A DNA stretch of 50,425 nucleotides. Origin: Modestobacter altitudinis (lineage in GTDB: Bacteria > Actinomycetota > Actinomycetes > Mycobacteriales > Geodermatophilaceae). Position numbers and translations under genes: made by a program. Each line of letters begins with the position of its first letter. Positions within the stretch are counted from its first letter, which is position 1. Location: positions 1 through 50,425 of the forward strand of contig NZ_SJEW01000035.1 of NCBI RefSeq assembly GCF_005930475.1, read 5' to 3'. Shown here piece after piece: positions 9,780 through 20,708 of the stretch. A model generated the notes under the pieces. It was not told where the DNA came from. It made no database searches and was given only the letters and a program-made list of their open reading frames with translations.

Positions 9780-10886
9780 ATGGCCCAGAACGAGAACCTG
9801 GCACAGCTGTCCGAGGCGGGGGTCGCCGTCTGGCTCGACGACCTCTCCCGCGACCTCATCCGCAGCGGCGACCTGCAGCAGCTGGTCGACGAGCGCAGCG
9901 TCGTCGGCGTCACCACCAACCCGACGATCTTCGCCGCGTCGATCAGCGGGTCGAAGTCCTACGACGACCAGCTGCACGCCCTCGCGGTGCGCAAGGTGAG
10001 CGTCGAGGAGGCGCTGCGCACCATCACCGGCGCCGACGTCCGGGACGCCTGCGACCTGCTCGCACCGATCGCCGCGGCCCGACCCGGTGACGGCCGGGTC
10101 TCCCTGGAGGTCGCGCCGGGGCTGGCCCACGAGACCGACGCCACCGCCGCCGAGGCGGCGCACCTGTGGTGGCTGGTCGACCGGCCCAACCTGTTCATCA
10201 AGATCCCGGCCACCGTCGAGGGACTGCCCGCGATCACGACGACGATCGCCAAGGGCATCAGCGTCAACGTCACGCTGATCTTCAGCCTCGAGCGGTACCG
10301 CGCCGTCATGGAGGCCTACCTGGCCGGGCTGGAGCAGCGGCTGGCGGAGGACCCGGACGCCTCCTTCGAGGGCATCGAGTCCGTCGCCTCGTTCTTCGTG
10401 TCCCGGGTGGACACCGAGATCGACAAGCGGCTGGACGCCGCCGGGGCCGACGCCTCGCTCAAGGGCAAGGCCGGCGTCGCCAACGCCCAGCTCGCCTACC
10501 AGGCCTACGAGGAGGTCTTCACCTCCGACCGCTGGAAGGCCTTGGAGGCCAAGGGCGCCCGACCGCAGCGCCCGCTGTGGGCCTCGACCGGGGTCAAGAA
10601 CCCGGAGTACAGCGACACGATGTACCTGTCGGAGCTGATCGCCCCCGGCACGGTCAACACCATGCCGCCGAAGACGATGCAGGCCTACGCCGACCACGGC
10701 CAGGCCGGCACCGCGGTGCAGTCCTCCTACGCCGACGCCGAGAAGGTCATGCAGTCCGTGGCCGACGCCGGCATCGACCTCGACGACGTCTTCCGCGTCC
10801 TGGAGGTCGAGGGCGTGCAGAAGTTCAGCGACGCCTGGGACGAGCTGACCGGCTCGGTCAAGGAGCAGCTCGAGGACAAGGCCTGA
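9780..10886 (+). CDS. tal: Transaldolase
   Basis: The 368-residue protein is an actinobacterial-type transaldolase, transferring dihydroxyacetone units between sugar phosphates. The Schiff-base lysine lies in FIKIPAT near residue 141. The N-terminal DDLSRDLI and GVTTNPTIF and the later [10 protein letters not shown] are family landmarks. Two in-frame ATGs exist, at 9774 and 9780. GGAAGG at 9766-9771 is only 2 bases from the first but 8 from the second, so the start is placed at 9780. It lies between tkt and zwf on the same strand. Confidence 0.96.
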   Translation: MAQNENLAQLSEAGVAVWLDDLSRDLIRSGDLQQLVDERSVVGVTTNPTIFAASISGSKSYDDQLHALAVRKVSVEEALRTITGADVRDACDLLAPIAAARPGDGRVSLEVAPGLAHETDATAAEAAHLWWLVDRPNLFIKIPATVEGLPAITTTIAKGISVNVTLIFSLERYRAVMEAYLAGLEQRLAEDPDASFEGIESVASFFVSRVDTEIDKRLDAAGADASLKGKAGVANAQLAYQAYEEVFTSDRWKALEAKGARPQRPLWASTGVKNPEYSDTMYLSELIAPGTVNTMPPKTMQAYADHGQAGTAVQSSYADAEKVMQSVADAGIDLDDVFRVLEVEGVQKFSDAWDELTGSVKEQLEDKA

Positions 10887-10939
10887 CGGCCTGAGCCCCC
10901 GTGCCGCCCCGGCGGCGCCAGCACCACCCGGAACACCCC

Positions 10940-10976
10940 TCCCGCCGTCCGGTCCAGCGAGCCGGACGGCGGGAGT
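10940..10976 (+). terminator. Perfect 14-bp hairpin between tal and zwf
   Basis: Arms 10940-10953 and 10963-10976 are fully complementary around a 9-base loop. Only 28 bases separate it from the zwf ATG. It would end most tal transcription or act as an attenuator for zwf. Confidence 0.7.
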
Positions 10977-11004
10977 TCCTGCGAGCACATCGAGGACGGA
11001 AACC

Positions 11005-12522
11005 ATGCCCACCAACCCGCTGCGGGACCCGCGGGACCGGCGGTTGCCCCGGGTGCCGGAGCCCTGCGCCCTGGTCGTCTTCGGGATCACCGGGGACCTG
11101 GCGCGCAAGAAGCTGCTGCCGGCGGTCTACGACCTGGCCAACCGCGGGCTGCTGCCCACCAACTTCGCGCTGCTGGGCTTCGCCCGCCGCGACTGGGGTG
11201 ACGTGGAGTTCTCCGAGCTCGCCCGCTCGGCCGCCCGGGAGCACGCCCGCACCCCGTGGCGCGAGGAGGTCTGGGAGCGGCTGGCCAACAGCGTGCGCTT
11301 CGTCCAGGGCTCCTTCGACGACGACAACGCCTTCGACGAGCTGGCCAGCAACCTCTCCGAGCTGGAGGGCACCCACGGCATCGGCGGCAACGCCGCGTTC
11401 TACCTCTCCATCCCGCCGGCCATGTTCCCCACGGTGCTCAAGCAGATGGAGCGCACCGGGATGGCCGAGAGCACCCCGGACCGGTGGCGGCGGGTGGTCG
11501 TGGAGAAGCCCTTCGGCAACGACCTGCAGTCCAGCCGCGAGCTGAACGCGCTGGTCGACTCGGTCTTCACCGCCGACGACGTGTTCCGCATCGACCACTA
11601 CCTGGGCAAGGAGACGGTCCAGAACCTGCTGGCCCTCCGCTTCGCCAACGAGCTGTTCGAACCGGTCTGGAACGGCCACCACGTCGACTCGGTGCAGATC
11701 ACCATGGCCGAGGACGTCGGCATCGGCGGCCGGGCCGGCTTCTACGAGAAGACCGGTGCCGCGCGCGACGTGCTGCAGAACCACCTGCTCCAACTGCTGG
11801 CACTCACCGCCATGGAGGAGCCGGTCGAGTTCTCCGCCGAGGAGATCCGCACCGAGAAGCTCAAGGTGCTGCGTGCGGTGTCGGTGCCCGAGGACAAGGC
11901 CCGGTTCGCCATCCGCGGCCAGTACGAGCAGGGCTGGCTGGCCGGCCAGCGGGCCACCGGCTACCGGCAGGAGGAGGGCGTCAGCCCGGACTCCACCACC
12001 GAGACCTACGCCGCCGTCCGGCTGGGCGTGGAGACCCGCCGCTGGGCGGGCGTCCCGTTCTACCTGCGCACCGGCAAGCGCCTGCCCCGCCGGGTCACCG
12101 AGATCGCGCTGGTCTTCAAGCGCGCCCCGCACCTGCCCTTCGCGCCCACGGACACCGAGGAGCTGGGCCACAACCAGCTGGTGATCCGCGTCCAGCCCGA
12201 CGAGGGCATGACGCTGAAGTTCGGCTCCAAGGTGCCGGGCAGCGTGATGGAGGTCCGCGACGTCGCGATGGACTTCCTCTACGGCGAGCAGTTCACCGAG
12301 GCCAGCCCCGAGGCGTACGAGCGGCTGCTGCTCGACGTGCTGCTCGGCGACGCCACCCTCTTCCCCCGCAACGCCGAGGTGGAGGCCTCCTGGGCGGTCA
12401 TCGACCCGCTGGAGGAGTACTGGGCCGACACCACGCCGCACTCCTACCGGGCCGGCGAGTGGGGGCCGCGCGCAGCGGAGGACATGCTCGCCGCCGAGGA
12501 GCGCCAGTGGCGCCGTCCGTGA
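11005..12522 (+). CDS. zwf: Glucose-6-phosphate dehydrogenase
   Basis: The 505-residue enzyme oxidises glucose-6-phosphate to 6-phosphogluconolactone with NADP+, entering the oxidative pentose phosphate pathway. The Rossmann motif GITGDLARKK lies at about residues 27-36 and the active-site signature RIDHYLGKE near 195. The later FYLRTGKRLP segment is also conserved. GAGGAC precedes the ATG. opcA follows after 34 bases and pgl overlaps opcA, so zwf-opcA-pgl is one operon. Supply of NADPH and pentose phosphates is the shared role. Confidence 0.98.
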   Translation: MPTNPLRDPRDRRLPRVPEPCALVVFGITGDLARKKLLPAVYDLANRGLLPTNFALLGFARRDWGDVEFSELARSAAREHARTPWREEVWERLANSVRFVQGSFDDDNAFDELASNLSELEGTHGIGGNAAFYLSIPPAMFPTVLKQMERTGMAESTPDRWRRVVVEKPFGNDLQSSRELNALVDSVFTADDVFRIDHYLGKETVQNLLALRFANELFEPVWNGHHVDSVQITMAEDVGIGGRAGFYEKTGAARDVLQNHLLQLLALTAMEEPVEFSAEEIRTEKLKVLRAVSVPEDKARFAIRGQYEQGWLAGQRATGYRQEEGVSPDSTTETYAAVRLGVETRRWAGVPFYLRTGKRLPRRVTEIALVFKRAPHLPFAPTDTEELGHNQLVIRVQPDEGMTLKFGSKVPGSVMEVRDVAMDFLYGEQFTEASPEAYERLLLDVLLGDATLFPRNAEVEASWAVIDPLEEYWADTTPHSYRAGEWGPRAAEDMLAAEERQWRRP

Positions 12523-12556
12523 CCTGCACGTCCCTGCGTACGTCCGAGGAGAAGTC

Positions 12557-13759
12557 ATGACCACGCTGTGGGACACCACCGGATCCGCGGTGGTCAAGGA
12601 GCTGGCGGTCCAGCGACGCACCGGCGGTGCGGTGATGAGCGGCGTCGCGCTGACCCTGGTGGTCGTCGCGGACGAGGGCCGGGTCACCGAGGCCGAGCAG
12701 GCCGCGACCGCCGCCGCCGAGGTGCACCCGTGCCGGCTGCTCGTCGTCGTCCGCCGGCAGATCGAGGCACCGGTCCCCCGGCTGGACGCCGAGGTGCTCG
12801 TAGGCGGCCGGCTGGGCCCCGGCGAGGCGGTGGTCATGCGGATGTACGGCCGGCTGGGCCTGCACGCCGAGTCCGTCGTGCTGCCGCTGCTGGCCGCCGA
12901 CGCACCGGTGGTCACCTGGTGGCACGAGGCGCCGCCGGACCAGATCGCCCGCGACCCGCTGGGCGTGATCGCCGACCGCCGGATCACCGACGCCTCGATG
13001 GCCGCCGACCCGATGGCAGCGCTGCGCGTGCGCGCCGAGGACTACGCGCCCGGTGACACCGACCTGGCATGGACCCGCAGCACCCCGTGGCGGGCCACGC
13101 TCGCCTCCACCCTGGACTCGGTGTCCGGCCGCCGCGGCGAGCCGGTGCGGGTGCAGGGCGGTCAGGTCGAGGGCGACCCGGAGAACGCGACGGCCCAGCT
13201 GGTCGCCGGCTGGCTGGCGTCCCGGTGCGGCTGCCCGGTCCCGGTGGTCCCCGGCAACCGGGCGCCCGGCGCGTCCGGCATCGACTCCGTGCTGCTGCGG
13301 CTGGACCAGGACGAGGAGGTCCGGTTGCAGGACGACCGCAAGGGCGGCGCCGTCATCGACCAGCCGTTCCGGCCCGAGTCCGTCGTCGCGCTGCCCGACC
13401 GCAGCCTCGGTGAGCTCATCGGCGAGGAGCTGCGGCGGCTGGACTCCGACGAGCCGTACAGCGAGGCACTGGAGTCGGTGACCGGCACGGCCGGGCTGTC
13501 CGACCGGTCGGCCTGCCGCGACCACGTCTGGTACGACCCGATGCGGCCCCAGCAGACCGAGGAGCCGACGAACGGGGAGGGCCGGACGGGGGGCGACACG
13601 GCCGCCGCGCAGCCCGCGCCGACGGTCCCCGACGTCCCTGGTGACACCGACGAGGTCGCACTGAGCGGGGAGCACGACTCCCCTGCCGACGACTCCGACG
13701 AACAGCAGGCCGTCCAGGCGCCCGACGCCCCCGCGACCGAGGAGGCCGGCACCCGATGA
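12557..13759 (+). CDS. opcA: Glucose-6-phosphate dehydrogenase assembly protein OpcA
   Basis: OpcA is the partner of Zwf in actinobacteria and cyanobacteria, needed for its assembly or allosteric state. The protein follows the family from its N-terminal LWDTTGSAVVKEL through the central ADAPVVTWWHE. At 400 residues it is long: roughly the last 75 residues, after YDPMRPQQ, form an acidic, Pro/Ala-rich, probably disordered tail. GAGGAG lies just before the ATG. The stop overlaps the pgl start (ATGA), so the two are translationally coupled. Confidence 0.93.
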   Translation: MTTLWDTTGSAVVKELAVQRRTGGAVMSGVALTLVVVADEGRVTEAEQAATAAAEVHPCRLLVVVRRQIEAPVPRLDAEVLVGGRLGPGEAVVMRMYGRLGLHAESVVLPLLAADAPVVTWWHEAPPDQIARDPLGVIADRRITDASMAADPMAALRVRAEDYAPGDTDLAWTRSTPWRATLASTLDSVSGRRGEPVRVQGGQVEGDPENATAQLVAGWLASRCGCPVPVVPGNRAPGASGIDSVLLRLDQDEEVRLQDDRKGGAVIDQPFRPESVVALPDRSLGELIGEELRRLDSDEPYSEALESVTGTAGLSDRSACRDHVWYDPMRPQQTEEPTNGEGRTGGDTAAAQPAPTVPDVPGDTDEVALSGEHDSPADDSDEQQAVQAPDAPATEEAGTR

Positions 13760-14568
13760 CCCAGTTCGGACCCGGCGAGCAGGTCGAGGAGGCGCTGGCC
13801 GACGAGGGCCTGCCGACGCCGGACGTGGTGATCGAACCGGACGCCGACCGGCTGGCCCGGGCGGTGTCCTCGGCCCTGGTGGCCCGGCTCGCCGCCGCTC
13901 AGGCCGTGCACGGGACGGCGTCGGTGGTGCTCACCGGCGGTGGCATCGGCACCGCCGTGCTGCAGCGGGTCGCCGACCTGGCTGCGGAACCCGAGCACGC
14001 CGTCGTCGACTGGCAGCTGGTCGACGTGTGGTGGGGCGACGAGCGATTCGTCCCGGCCGACTCCAGCGACCGCAACGAGCTCGGTGCCCGCGAGGCGTTC
14101 CTCGGCCGGGTCGGGCTGGCCCCCGAGCGCATCCACCCGATGCCCTCCTCCGACGCCGGCTTCGACGAGCCCGAGGAGGCGGCTGCCTGGTACGCCGAGC
14201 AACTCGCCGCCGGGGCGGAGGACGGCCGGTCGTTGCCCCGCATCGACGTGCTGATGCTGGGGATGGGCCCGGAGGGCCACATCGCGTCGATCTTCCCGGA
14301 CTCCCCGGCCGTCTCCGACGAGCGCCCGGTCGTCGCGGTGCGCAACTGCCCCAAGGCGCCCCCGACCCGGGTCAGCCTCGGTTTCTCCGCGATCACCTCC
14401 GCGGAGGAGGTCTGGTTGCTGGTCAGCGGCGAGGGCAAGGCCGAGGCCGTCGCCCGCGCGCTCGGTGGAGCCGCGCGCTCGGACCTGCCGGCCGTCGGTG
14501 CCCGGGGACGCCGGGCCACCCGCTGGCTCCTCGACGAGGCGGCCGCGAGCGCGCTGCCCCGCAGATGA
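13756..14568 (+). CDS. pgl: 6-phosphogluconolactonase
   Basis: The 270-residue protein matches the DevB/SOL family that hydrolyses 6-phosphogluconolactone, the product of Zwf. Visible landmarks are VLTGGGIGTAVL near residue 55-66, WWGDERFVP near 94-102 and MGMGPEGHIASIFP near 170-183. It overlaps opcA by four bases and ends the zwf-opcA-pgl operon just before a strong terminator. The GGIGT form replaces the more common GGSTP loop. Confidence 0.95.
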   Translation: MTQFGPGEQVEEALADEGLPTPDVVIEPDADRLARAVSSALVARLAAAQAVHGTASVVLTGGGIGTAVLQRVADLAAEPEHAVVDWQLVDVWWGDERFVPADSSDRNELGAREAFLGRVGLAPERIHPMPSSDAGFDEPEEAAAWYAEQLAAGAEDGRSLPRIDVLMLGMGPEGHIASIFPDSPAVSDERPVVAVRNCPKAPPTRVSLGFSAITSAEEVWLLVSGEGKAEAVARALGGAARSDLPAVGARGRRATRWLLDEAAASALPRR

Positions 14569-14571
14569 GGG

Positions 14572-14604
14572 AGGACCCCCTCCCCGGGCCGGGGAGGGGG
14601 TCCT
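14572..14604. terminator. Bidirectional terminator between pgl and rbpA
   Basis: A perfect 14-base stem (14572-14585 with 14591-14604) around a 5-base loop lies three bases after the pgl stop and three before the rbpA stop. It can serve both convergent genes. There is no U-run. Confidence 0.85.
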
Positions 14605-14607
14605 GCG

Positions 14608-14949
14608 TCACGCGCCTCGGCGGGCGCGGAGGCGGCTCAGTGCCTCCTCGAGGAGGGCGTCGCCGTCCTCGTCGCTGCGCCGCTCACGCACGTAGGCCAG
14701 GTGCGTCTTGTACGGCTCCGTGCGCGGAGCCGGCGGCGGGTTCTGCTGGTCGGTCCCGGCCGGGAGACCGCAGCGCGGGCAGTCCCAGGTCTCCGGGACC
14801 TCGATGTCGGCCGCGAAGGCGATCCGCGACTCGTGTCCGTTGGCGCACCAGAAACCGATCCGGTTCCGGGGCGCCGTCTCGCCGCGCTCCGCTTCTCCCA
14901 TCGGCCCCGCACCGACCCGGCTCCCCCGGATCGCGTTCCCACCAGCCAC
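14608..14949 (-). CDS. rbpA: RNA polymerase-binding protein RbpA
   Basis: RbpA is an actinobacteria-specific general transcription factor that binds the principal sigma factor and stabilises open complexes; in some species it affects rifampicin tolerance. The 113-residue product has the core domain with the Cys/His zinc site (FWCANGHE and WDCPRCGLPAG), a basic linker containing EPYKTHL, and the C-terminal sigma-interaction helix ending in ALSRLRARRGA. The GTG start at 14949 is preceded by AGGGGG. A TAGACT -10 box lies about 57 bases upstream. Confidence 0.97.
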   Translation of the reverse strand: MAGGNAIRGSRVGAGPMGEAERGETAPRNRIGFWCANGHESRIAFAADIEVPETWDCPRCGLPAGTDQQNPPPAPRTEPYKTHLAYVRERRSDEDGDALLEEALSRLRARRGA

Positions 14950-15005
14950 GAGCGGCCCCCTGATCGTCGGCTTCGATCGCGGTCCCAGTTGATCACCGCT
15001 CGGGC

Positions 15006-15011
15006 AGTCTA
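15006..15011 (-). promoter_or_regulatory. -10 element (TAGACT) of rbpA
   Basis: TAGACT matches TANNNT and predicts a leader of about 50 bases for rbpA. No convincing -35 is seen; CCTGAG lies 17 bases upstream. Confidence 0.4.
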
Positions 15012-15074
15012 GGGCCTCTCCGGCCGGTCTCAGGTCACGATGCGGACACCCTGCGTACCGGCACGCGTCCGGCC

Positions 15075-15105
15075 GTCAAAAACTTGCCCTGGCACTGAGT
15101 GCCTG
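15075..15105 (-). terminator. Weak terminator after secG
   Basis: On the minus strand a short hairpin (GGCA/TGCC with flanking CC/GG) is followed 7 bases later by TTTTT. This is one of the very few T-runs in the window and lies about 55 bases after the secG stop. The stem is short, so the call is tentative. Confidence 0.35.
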
Positions 15106-15159
15106 GTCAGACGGGGGGTCGACCGTCCACCCGCGCTGACAGGCAGCGCCGGTGGGTCT

Positions 15160-15393
15160 CTACACCTTGAGCAGGATGCCCAGACCGACGATGCAGATCG
15201 CCCAGATCAGGCCGGCGAAGACGGTCAGCCGGTTGAGGTTCTTCTCCACCACGGAGCTGCCGGACAGCTGGGAGGAGACCGCGCCACCGAACATCGACGA
15301 CAGACCGCCACCCTTGCCGCGGTGCAGCAGGATGAGCACGATCAACAGCACGCTGGTGAGGACCAGCAGCACGTTGAGGACCAGCTCGATCAT
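15160..15393 (-). CDS. secG: Preprotein translocase subunit SecG
   Basis: The 77-residue product is SecG, a small partner of SecYE that eases SecA cycling during protein export. It has two hydrophobic helices (about residues 4-22 and 56-75) joined by a glycine-rich loop containing HRGKGGGLSSMFGG. The ATG at 15393 follows AGGAGA. secG normally lies directly after tpiA in actinobacteria; here a solute-binding protein gene and a tandem repeat lie between them. Confidence 0.96.
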   Translation of the reverse strand: MIELVLNVLLVLTSVLLIVLILLHRGKGGGLSSMFGGAVSSQLSGSSVVEKNLNRLTVFAGLIWAICIVGLGILLKV

Positions 15394-15504
15394 CGTCAGT
15401 CTCCTGTCCTCATGCCCACGGGGTGTGGACTCGCACCCGGTGGGCCGGGGGCACGACTGACCAGCCTAGCCGACGGGTTGCCCGCACCCGTGGGAGCGCC
15501 CCCA

Positions 15505-15683
15505 TCAGCTGCCCCTGCCCACACGTCAGCTTCCGCGCCCCGGTCCGCTCCTCGGTCGCTGGCGCTCCCTGCGATGCTCCCGCGGCTGTCAGCTGACCCT
15601 GCCCACACGTCAGCTTCCGCGCCCCGGTCCGCTCCTCGGTCGCTGGCGCTCCCTGCGATGCTCCCGCGGCTGTCAGCTGACCC
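15505..15683. repeat. 84-bp tandem direct repeat (2.1 copies)
   Basis: Two 84-base units plus an 11-base partial third copy run from 15505 to 15683; within them only one internal position differs (15512 against 15596). Each unit boundary carries TCAGCTG, which forms the perfect palindrome GTCAGCTGAC at 15588-15597 and 15672-15681. The repeat overlaps the last two codons and stop of the solute-binding protein gene and fills much of the 279-base gap before secG. No gene is seen in the rest of the gap. Confidence 0.9.
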
Positions 15684-17442
15684 CGGCGGTCACGACGTCG
15701 TACCCGCCGTAGGGCTGCATGACGACCCCGTTGCGCAGCCGCTGGCCGGCCAGCAGCTGGACGCGGTTCTCGGCGAGCGGGACGTAGACGTGCGTCGCGT
15801 CCACCGCGGTCACCACCTGACGCCAGGCACCCGCCGCGGCGGCCGGGTCGGTCGCCGCCCGGGCAGCGTCGACCAGGCCGTTGACGCCCGGGTCGGCCAG
15901 CCGGGCGTAGTTGGTGTTGCCGACCGCGCGGAGGGAGCGGCCGTCGACCAGCGGGACGAGGAACGACGCGGAGGTCGGGAAGTCCGCGGTCCAGGTGGCC
16001 AGCACGATCCCGTAGCCCTGGGCGGTGACGTTGCCCGGGTCGCCGACGTCGGAGGCGTAGTAGGTCGAGGGGTCCAGCGGCCGCACCTCCGCGGCGATGC
16101 CGACCTCGGCCAGGTCGTCGGCGATCGCGTTCGCCACCGCCACGGTGTTCGGGGCGTCCGGGACGGCGAGGACCGTGCTGAAGCCGTCGGGCTTCCCGCA
16201 GGCCGTCAGGGACGCCCGGGCCGCCGCCAGGTCCGGGCCGGGGTCGGGGTCCTCCGGACCGCCGGCCAGCGCACGCGGCCACAGCAACGACGAGCGGACG
16301 ACGTTGCCCGGCCCGCCGAGCGCCTCCTGGACGGCGCCCCGGTCGACGGCGGCGGCCACCGCGGCCCGGCAGTCGGCGTTGTCCATCGGCGCCACCGTGG
16401 TCGGCAGGGCGAGCAGCCGCAGCGACCCGGTGGTCACGTCGTCGATCCGTCCCGTCAGCTCGTCACCGTCCAGCCGGCTCGTGGTGACCTGCTGCACGCC
16501 CGTGCCGGAGAGGTCGGCGTCGGCCGACCCGGCGAGGAGCGCCTGGTCCCGCGCCACAGCGGACAGCCCGCTGCGCACGACGACCTGGTCGGGCAGCGCG
16601 GTCCGGACGGCGTCGGTGGCCGGGTCCCACTGCGGGTTGCGGTCCAGCACGACGCCGATCGAGGGGTCGGCGGAGGTGACCACGTACGGGCCGGAGCTGA
16701 CCGGGTCGCCGCCGTAGGCCGCGCCGGCGTCGTTCTCCACCGGGACCGGGCTGCTGGAGGGCAGCGCCATGACGAAGGGGAAGTCCGGCGTCGGGGTGCT
16801 GAGCGTGAAGGTGATCGTCGTGTCGTCGGGGGTGGCGATGGAGCTCAGCCCCAGCTTGTCGGGCGCCTCGTCCTGGTACGGCCCGGCGTAGACGTCCTCG
16901 GTGTCCAGCAGGTCCAGCACGTAGTTGGGACCCCCGGTGATCACGTCGGAGGCGAAGGACCGCTCGATGCCGTACTTGACGTCACGCGAGGTGATGTCCC
17001 GGCCGGTCTCGAACCGGACCCCGGCCTTGAGCGTGAACGTCCAGGTCCTGCCACCGTCGGGCGTCGTCCCGAGGTCCGTGGCCAGGTCGGGGACCAGCTC
17101 GTCGGTCCTCCCGGGCTCGGACGAGTAGGTGACCAGGGTGCGGATGTACAGCCGCATCAGGTTCCACACGCCGGGCACGTACGAGCGCTGCGGGTCCAGG
17201 CTGTCGATGTCCCCCGCCACCAGGCGCAGCGTGCCGCCGGTCGCCTCGGAGGGCGCCCGGACGCCGTCGACCCCGCTGTCGGCCTCACCGGTCTGGGTGG
17301 GCACCCCGGCCGCGCCGCTGTTGCCGCTCCCGCAGCCGGTCAGCAGCGCGAGGAGGGCGACCACGGCCAACACGACGGCCGGCCGCCCCGCTCCCCGGAG
17401 GTCGCGGCGGCGAGCCGGCCGTCGTTCCGTGCTGGTGCTCAA
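15673..17442 (-). CDS. ABC transporter solute-binding lipoprotein (peptide/nickel type, SBP_bac_5)
   Basis: The 589-residue protein has a basic N-terminus, a hydrophobic signal helix and a lipobox LLTGC with the lipidated cysteine at residue 37. The mature part is a family 5 extracellular binding protein: GTLRLVAGDIDSLDPQRSY at the start, then RTWTFTLKAGVRFETG and DVKYGIERSF, which are typical of DppA/OppA-like proteins. It would capture a peptide or similar solute outside the cell. No permease or ATPase genes are nearby, so it is an orphan component. The gene lies between tpiA and secG, and its last codons form the edge of the 84-bp tandem repeat. Confidence 0.9.
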   Translation of the reverse strand: MSTSTERRPARRRDLRGAGRPAVVLAVVALLALLTGCGSGNSGAAGVPTQTGEADSGVDGVRAPSEATGGTLRLVAGDIDSLDPQRSYVPGVWNLMRLYIRTLVTYSSEPGRTDELVPDLATDLGTTPDGGRTWTFTLKAGVRFETGRDITSRDVKYGIERSFASDVITGGPNYVLDLLDTEDVYAGPYQDEAPDKLGLSSIATPDDTTITFTLSTPTPDFPFVMALPSSSPVPVENDAGAAYGGDPVSSGPYVVTSADPSIGVVLDRNPQWDPATDAVRTALPDQVVVRSGLSAVARDQALLAGSADADLSGTGVQQVTTSRLDGDELTGRIDDVTTGSLRLLALPTTVAPMDNADCRAAVAAAVDRGAVQEALGGPGNVVRSSLLWPRALAGGPEDPDPGPDLAAARASLTACGKPDGFSTVLAVPDAPNTVAVANAIADDLAEVGIAAEVRPLDPSTYYASDVGDPGNVTAQGYGIVLATWTADFPTSASFLVPLVDGRSLRAVGNTNYARLADPGVNGLVDAARAATDPAAAAGAWRQVVTAVDATHVYVPLAENRVQLLAGQRLRNGVVMQPYGGYDVVTAGVS

Positions 17443-17479
17443 CGTGGCTGCTGCTCCGCCCGGTCAGTGCCGGCGGCGG

Positions 17480-18289
17480 TCAGCTCCCACCGGCAGCGGT
17501 ACGACAGATCTGTGCGAACTCGTCGGCGTCCAGGCTGGCACCGCCGACGAGCGCTCCGTCGACGTCCGGCCCGGCGAGGATGCCGGCGGTGTTGCCGGCC
17601 TTGACCGACCCGCCGTAGAGGATACGGATCGCCGCCCCCGTCTCCGGGCCGTAGCGCTCGGCGAGCCGCGCCCGGAGTGCCCCGCAGACCTCCTGCGCGT
17701 CGTCCGGGGTGGCCACCTCGCCGGTGCCGATCGCCCAGACCGGCTCGTAGGCGACGACCAGGTCGGCGACCTGCTCGGCGGTCAGGCCGGCCAGCGCGAG
17801 GTCGAGCTGGTCGGTGCAGTGCGACACGTGCGCCCCGGCCCGCCGGACGTCCAGCCCCTCCCCCACGCACAGCAGCGGGACCAGGCCGTGCCGCAGCGCG
17901 GCCTGCACCTTGGCCGCGACCACGGCGTCGTCCTCACCGTGCAGCGTGCGCCGCTCGGAGTGGCCGACCAGCACGTACCGGCAGGCCAGCGCGGCGAGCA
18001 TCGCCCCGCTGACCTCGCCGGTGTACGCGCCGGAGTCCGCTGCTGAGAGGTCCTGCGCGCCATAGCCGATCTCCAGCTTGTCGCCGGCCACCAGCGTCTG
18101 CACGCTGCGCAGCGCGGTGAACGGCGGGACGACGACCACCTCGGCGGCGTCCAGCTGGGGCTCGGTGAGCGAGAACGCCAGCTTCTGGACCAGGCCGATG
18201 GCCTCCAGGTGCGTGAGGTGCATCTTCCAGTTGCCGGCGATCAGCGGCCGGCGTCCCTCGCGGGGCGGCCTCGGCTTGCTGCGTGCCAT
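17480..18289 (-). CDS. tpiA: Triosephosphate isomerase
   Basis: The 269-residue protein interconverts dihydroxyacetone phosphate and glyceraldehyde-3-phosphate. All catalytic positions are visible: lysine in GNWKMH near residue 22, histidine in GHSERR near 110 and glutamate in [11 protein letters not shown] near 183. About 14 basic residues precede the core. GAGAGG lies before the ATG. It follows pgk after 12 bases and is the last gene of gap-pgk-tpiA. Confidence 0.98.
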   Translation of the reverse strand: MARSKPRPPREGRRPLIAGNWKMHLTHLEAIGLVQKLAFSLTEPQLDAAEVVVVPPFTALRSVQTLVAGDKLEIGYGAQDLSAADSGAYTGEVSGAMLAALACRYVLVGHSERRTLHGEDDAVVAAKVQAALRHGLVPLLCVGEGLDVRRAGAHVSHCTDQLDLALAGLTAEQVADLVVAYEPVWAIGTGEVATPDDAQEVCGALRARLAERYGPETGAAIRILYGGSVKAGNTAGILAGPDVDGALVGGASLDADEFAQICRTAAGGS

Positions 18290-18301
18290 CGTCGTCGCCT
18301 C

Positions 18302-20592
<2,291 letters not shown>

Positions 20593-20650
20593 CTATCGGC
20601 CCGCGGGCCCGCTCCCGACCGCGCGTCCGGGTCGTCCCGGCCCGTCCGAC

Positions 20651-20701
20651 AGACGTCCGCGACGTCTCCCCCGACGTGCGGAGGAGACGTCGCGGACGTC
20701 T
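20651..20701 (-). terminator. 19-bp perfect hairpin after whiA
   Basis: Arms 20651-20669 and 20683-20701 are perfectly complementary around a 13-base loop, starting seven bases beyond the whiA stop. Each arm also repeats GACGTC internally. This isolates whiA from gap. Confidence 0.85.
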
Positions 20702-20708
20702 CGGGTGC

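Noticed and set aside
15588-15597. GTCAGCTGAC palindromes as a CRISPR or IS end
   Set aside because: There are only two perfect copies 84 bases apart, with identical, not unique, sequence between them and no transposase or cas gene.
15040-17604. Plus-strand 854-codon open frame across secG, the repeat and the lipoprotein gene
   Set aside because: Shadow frame; it crosses two recognised minus-strand genes and has no domain.
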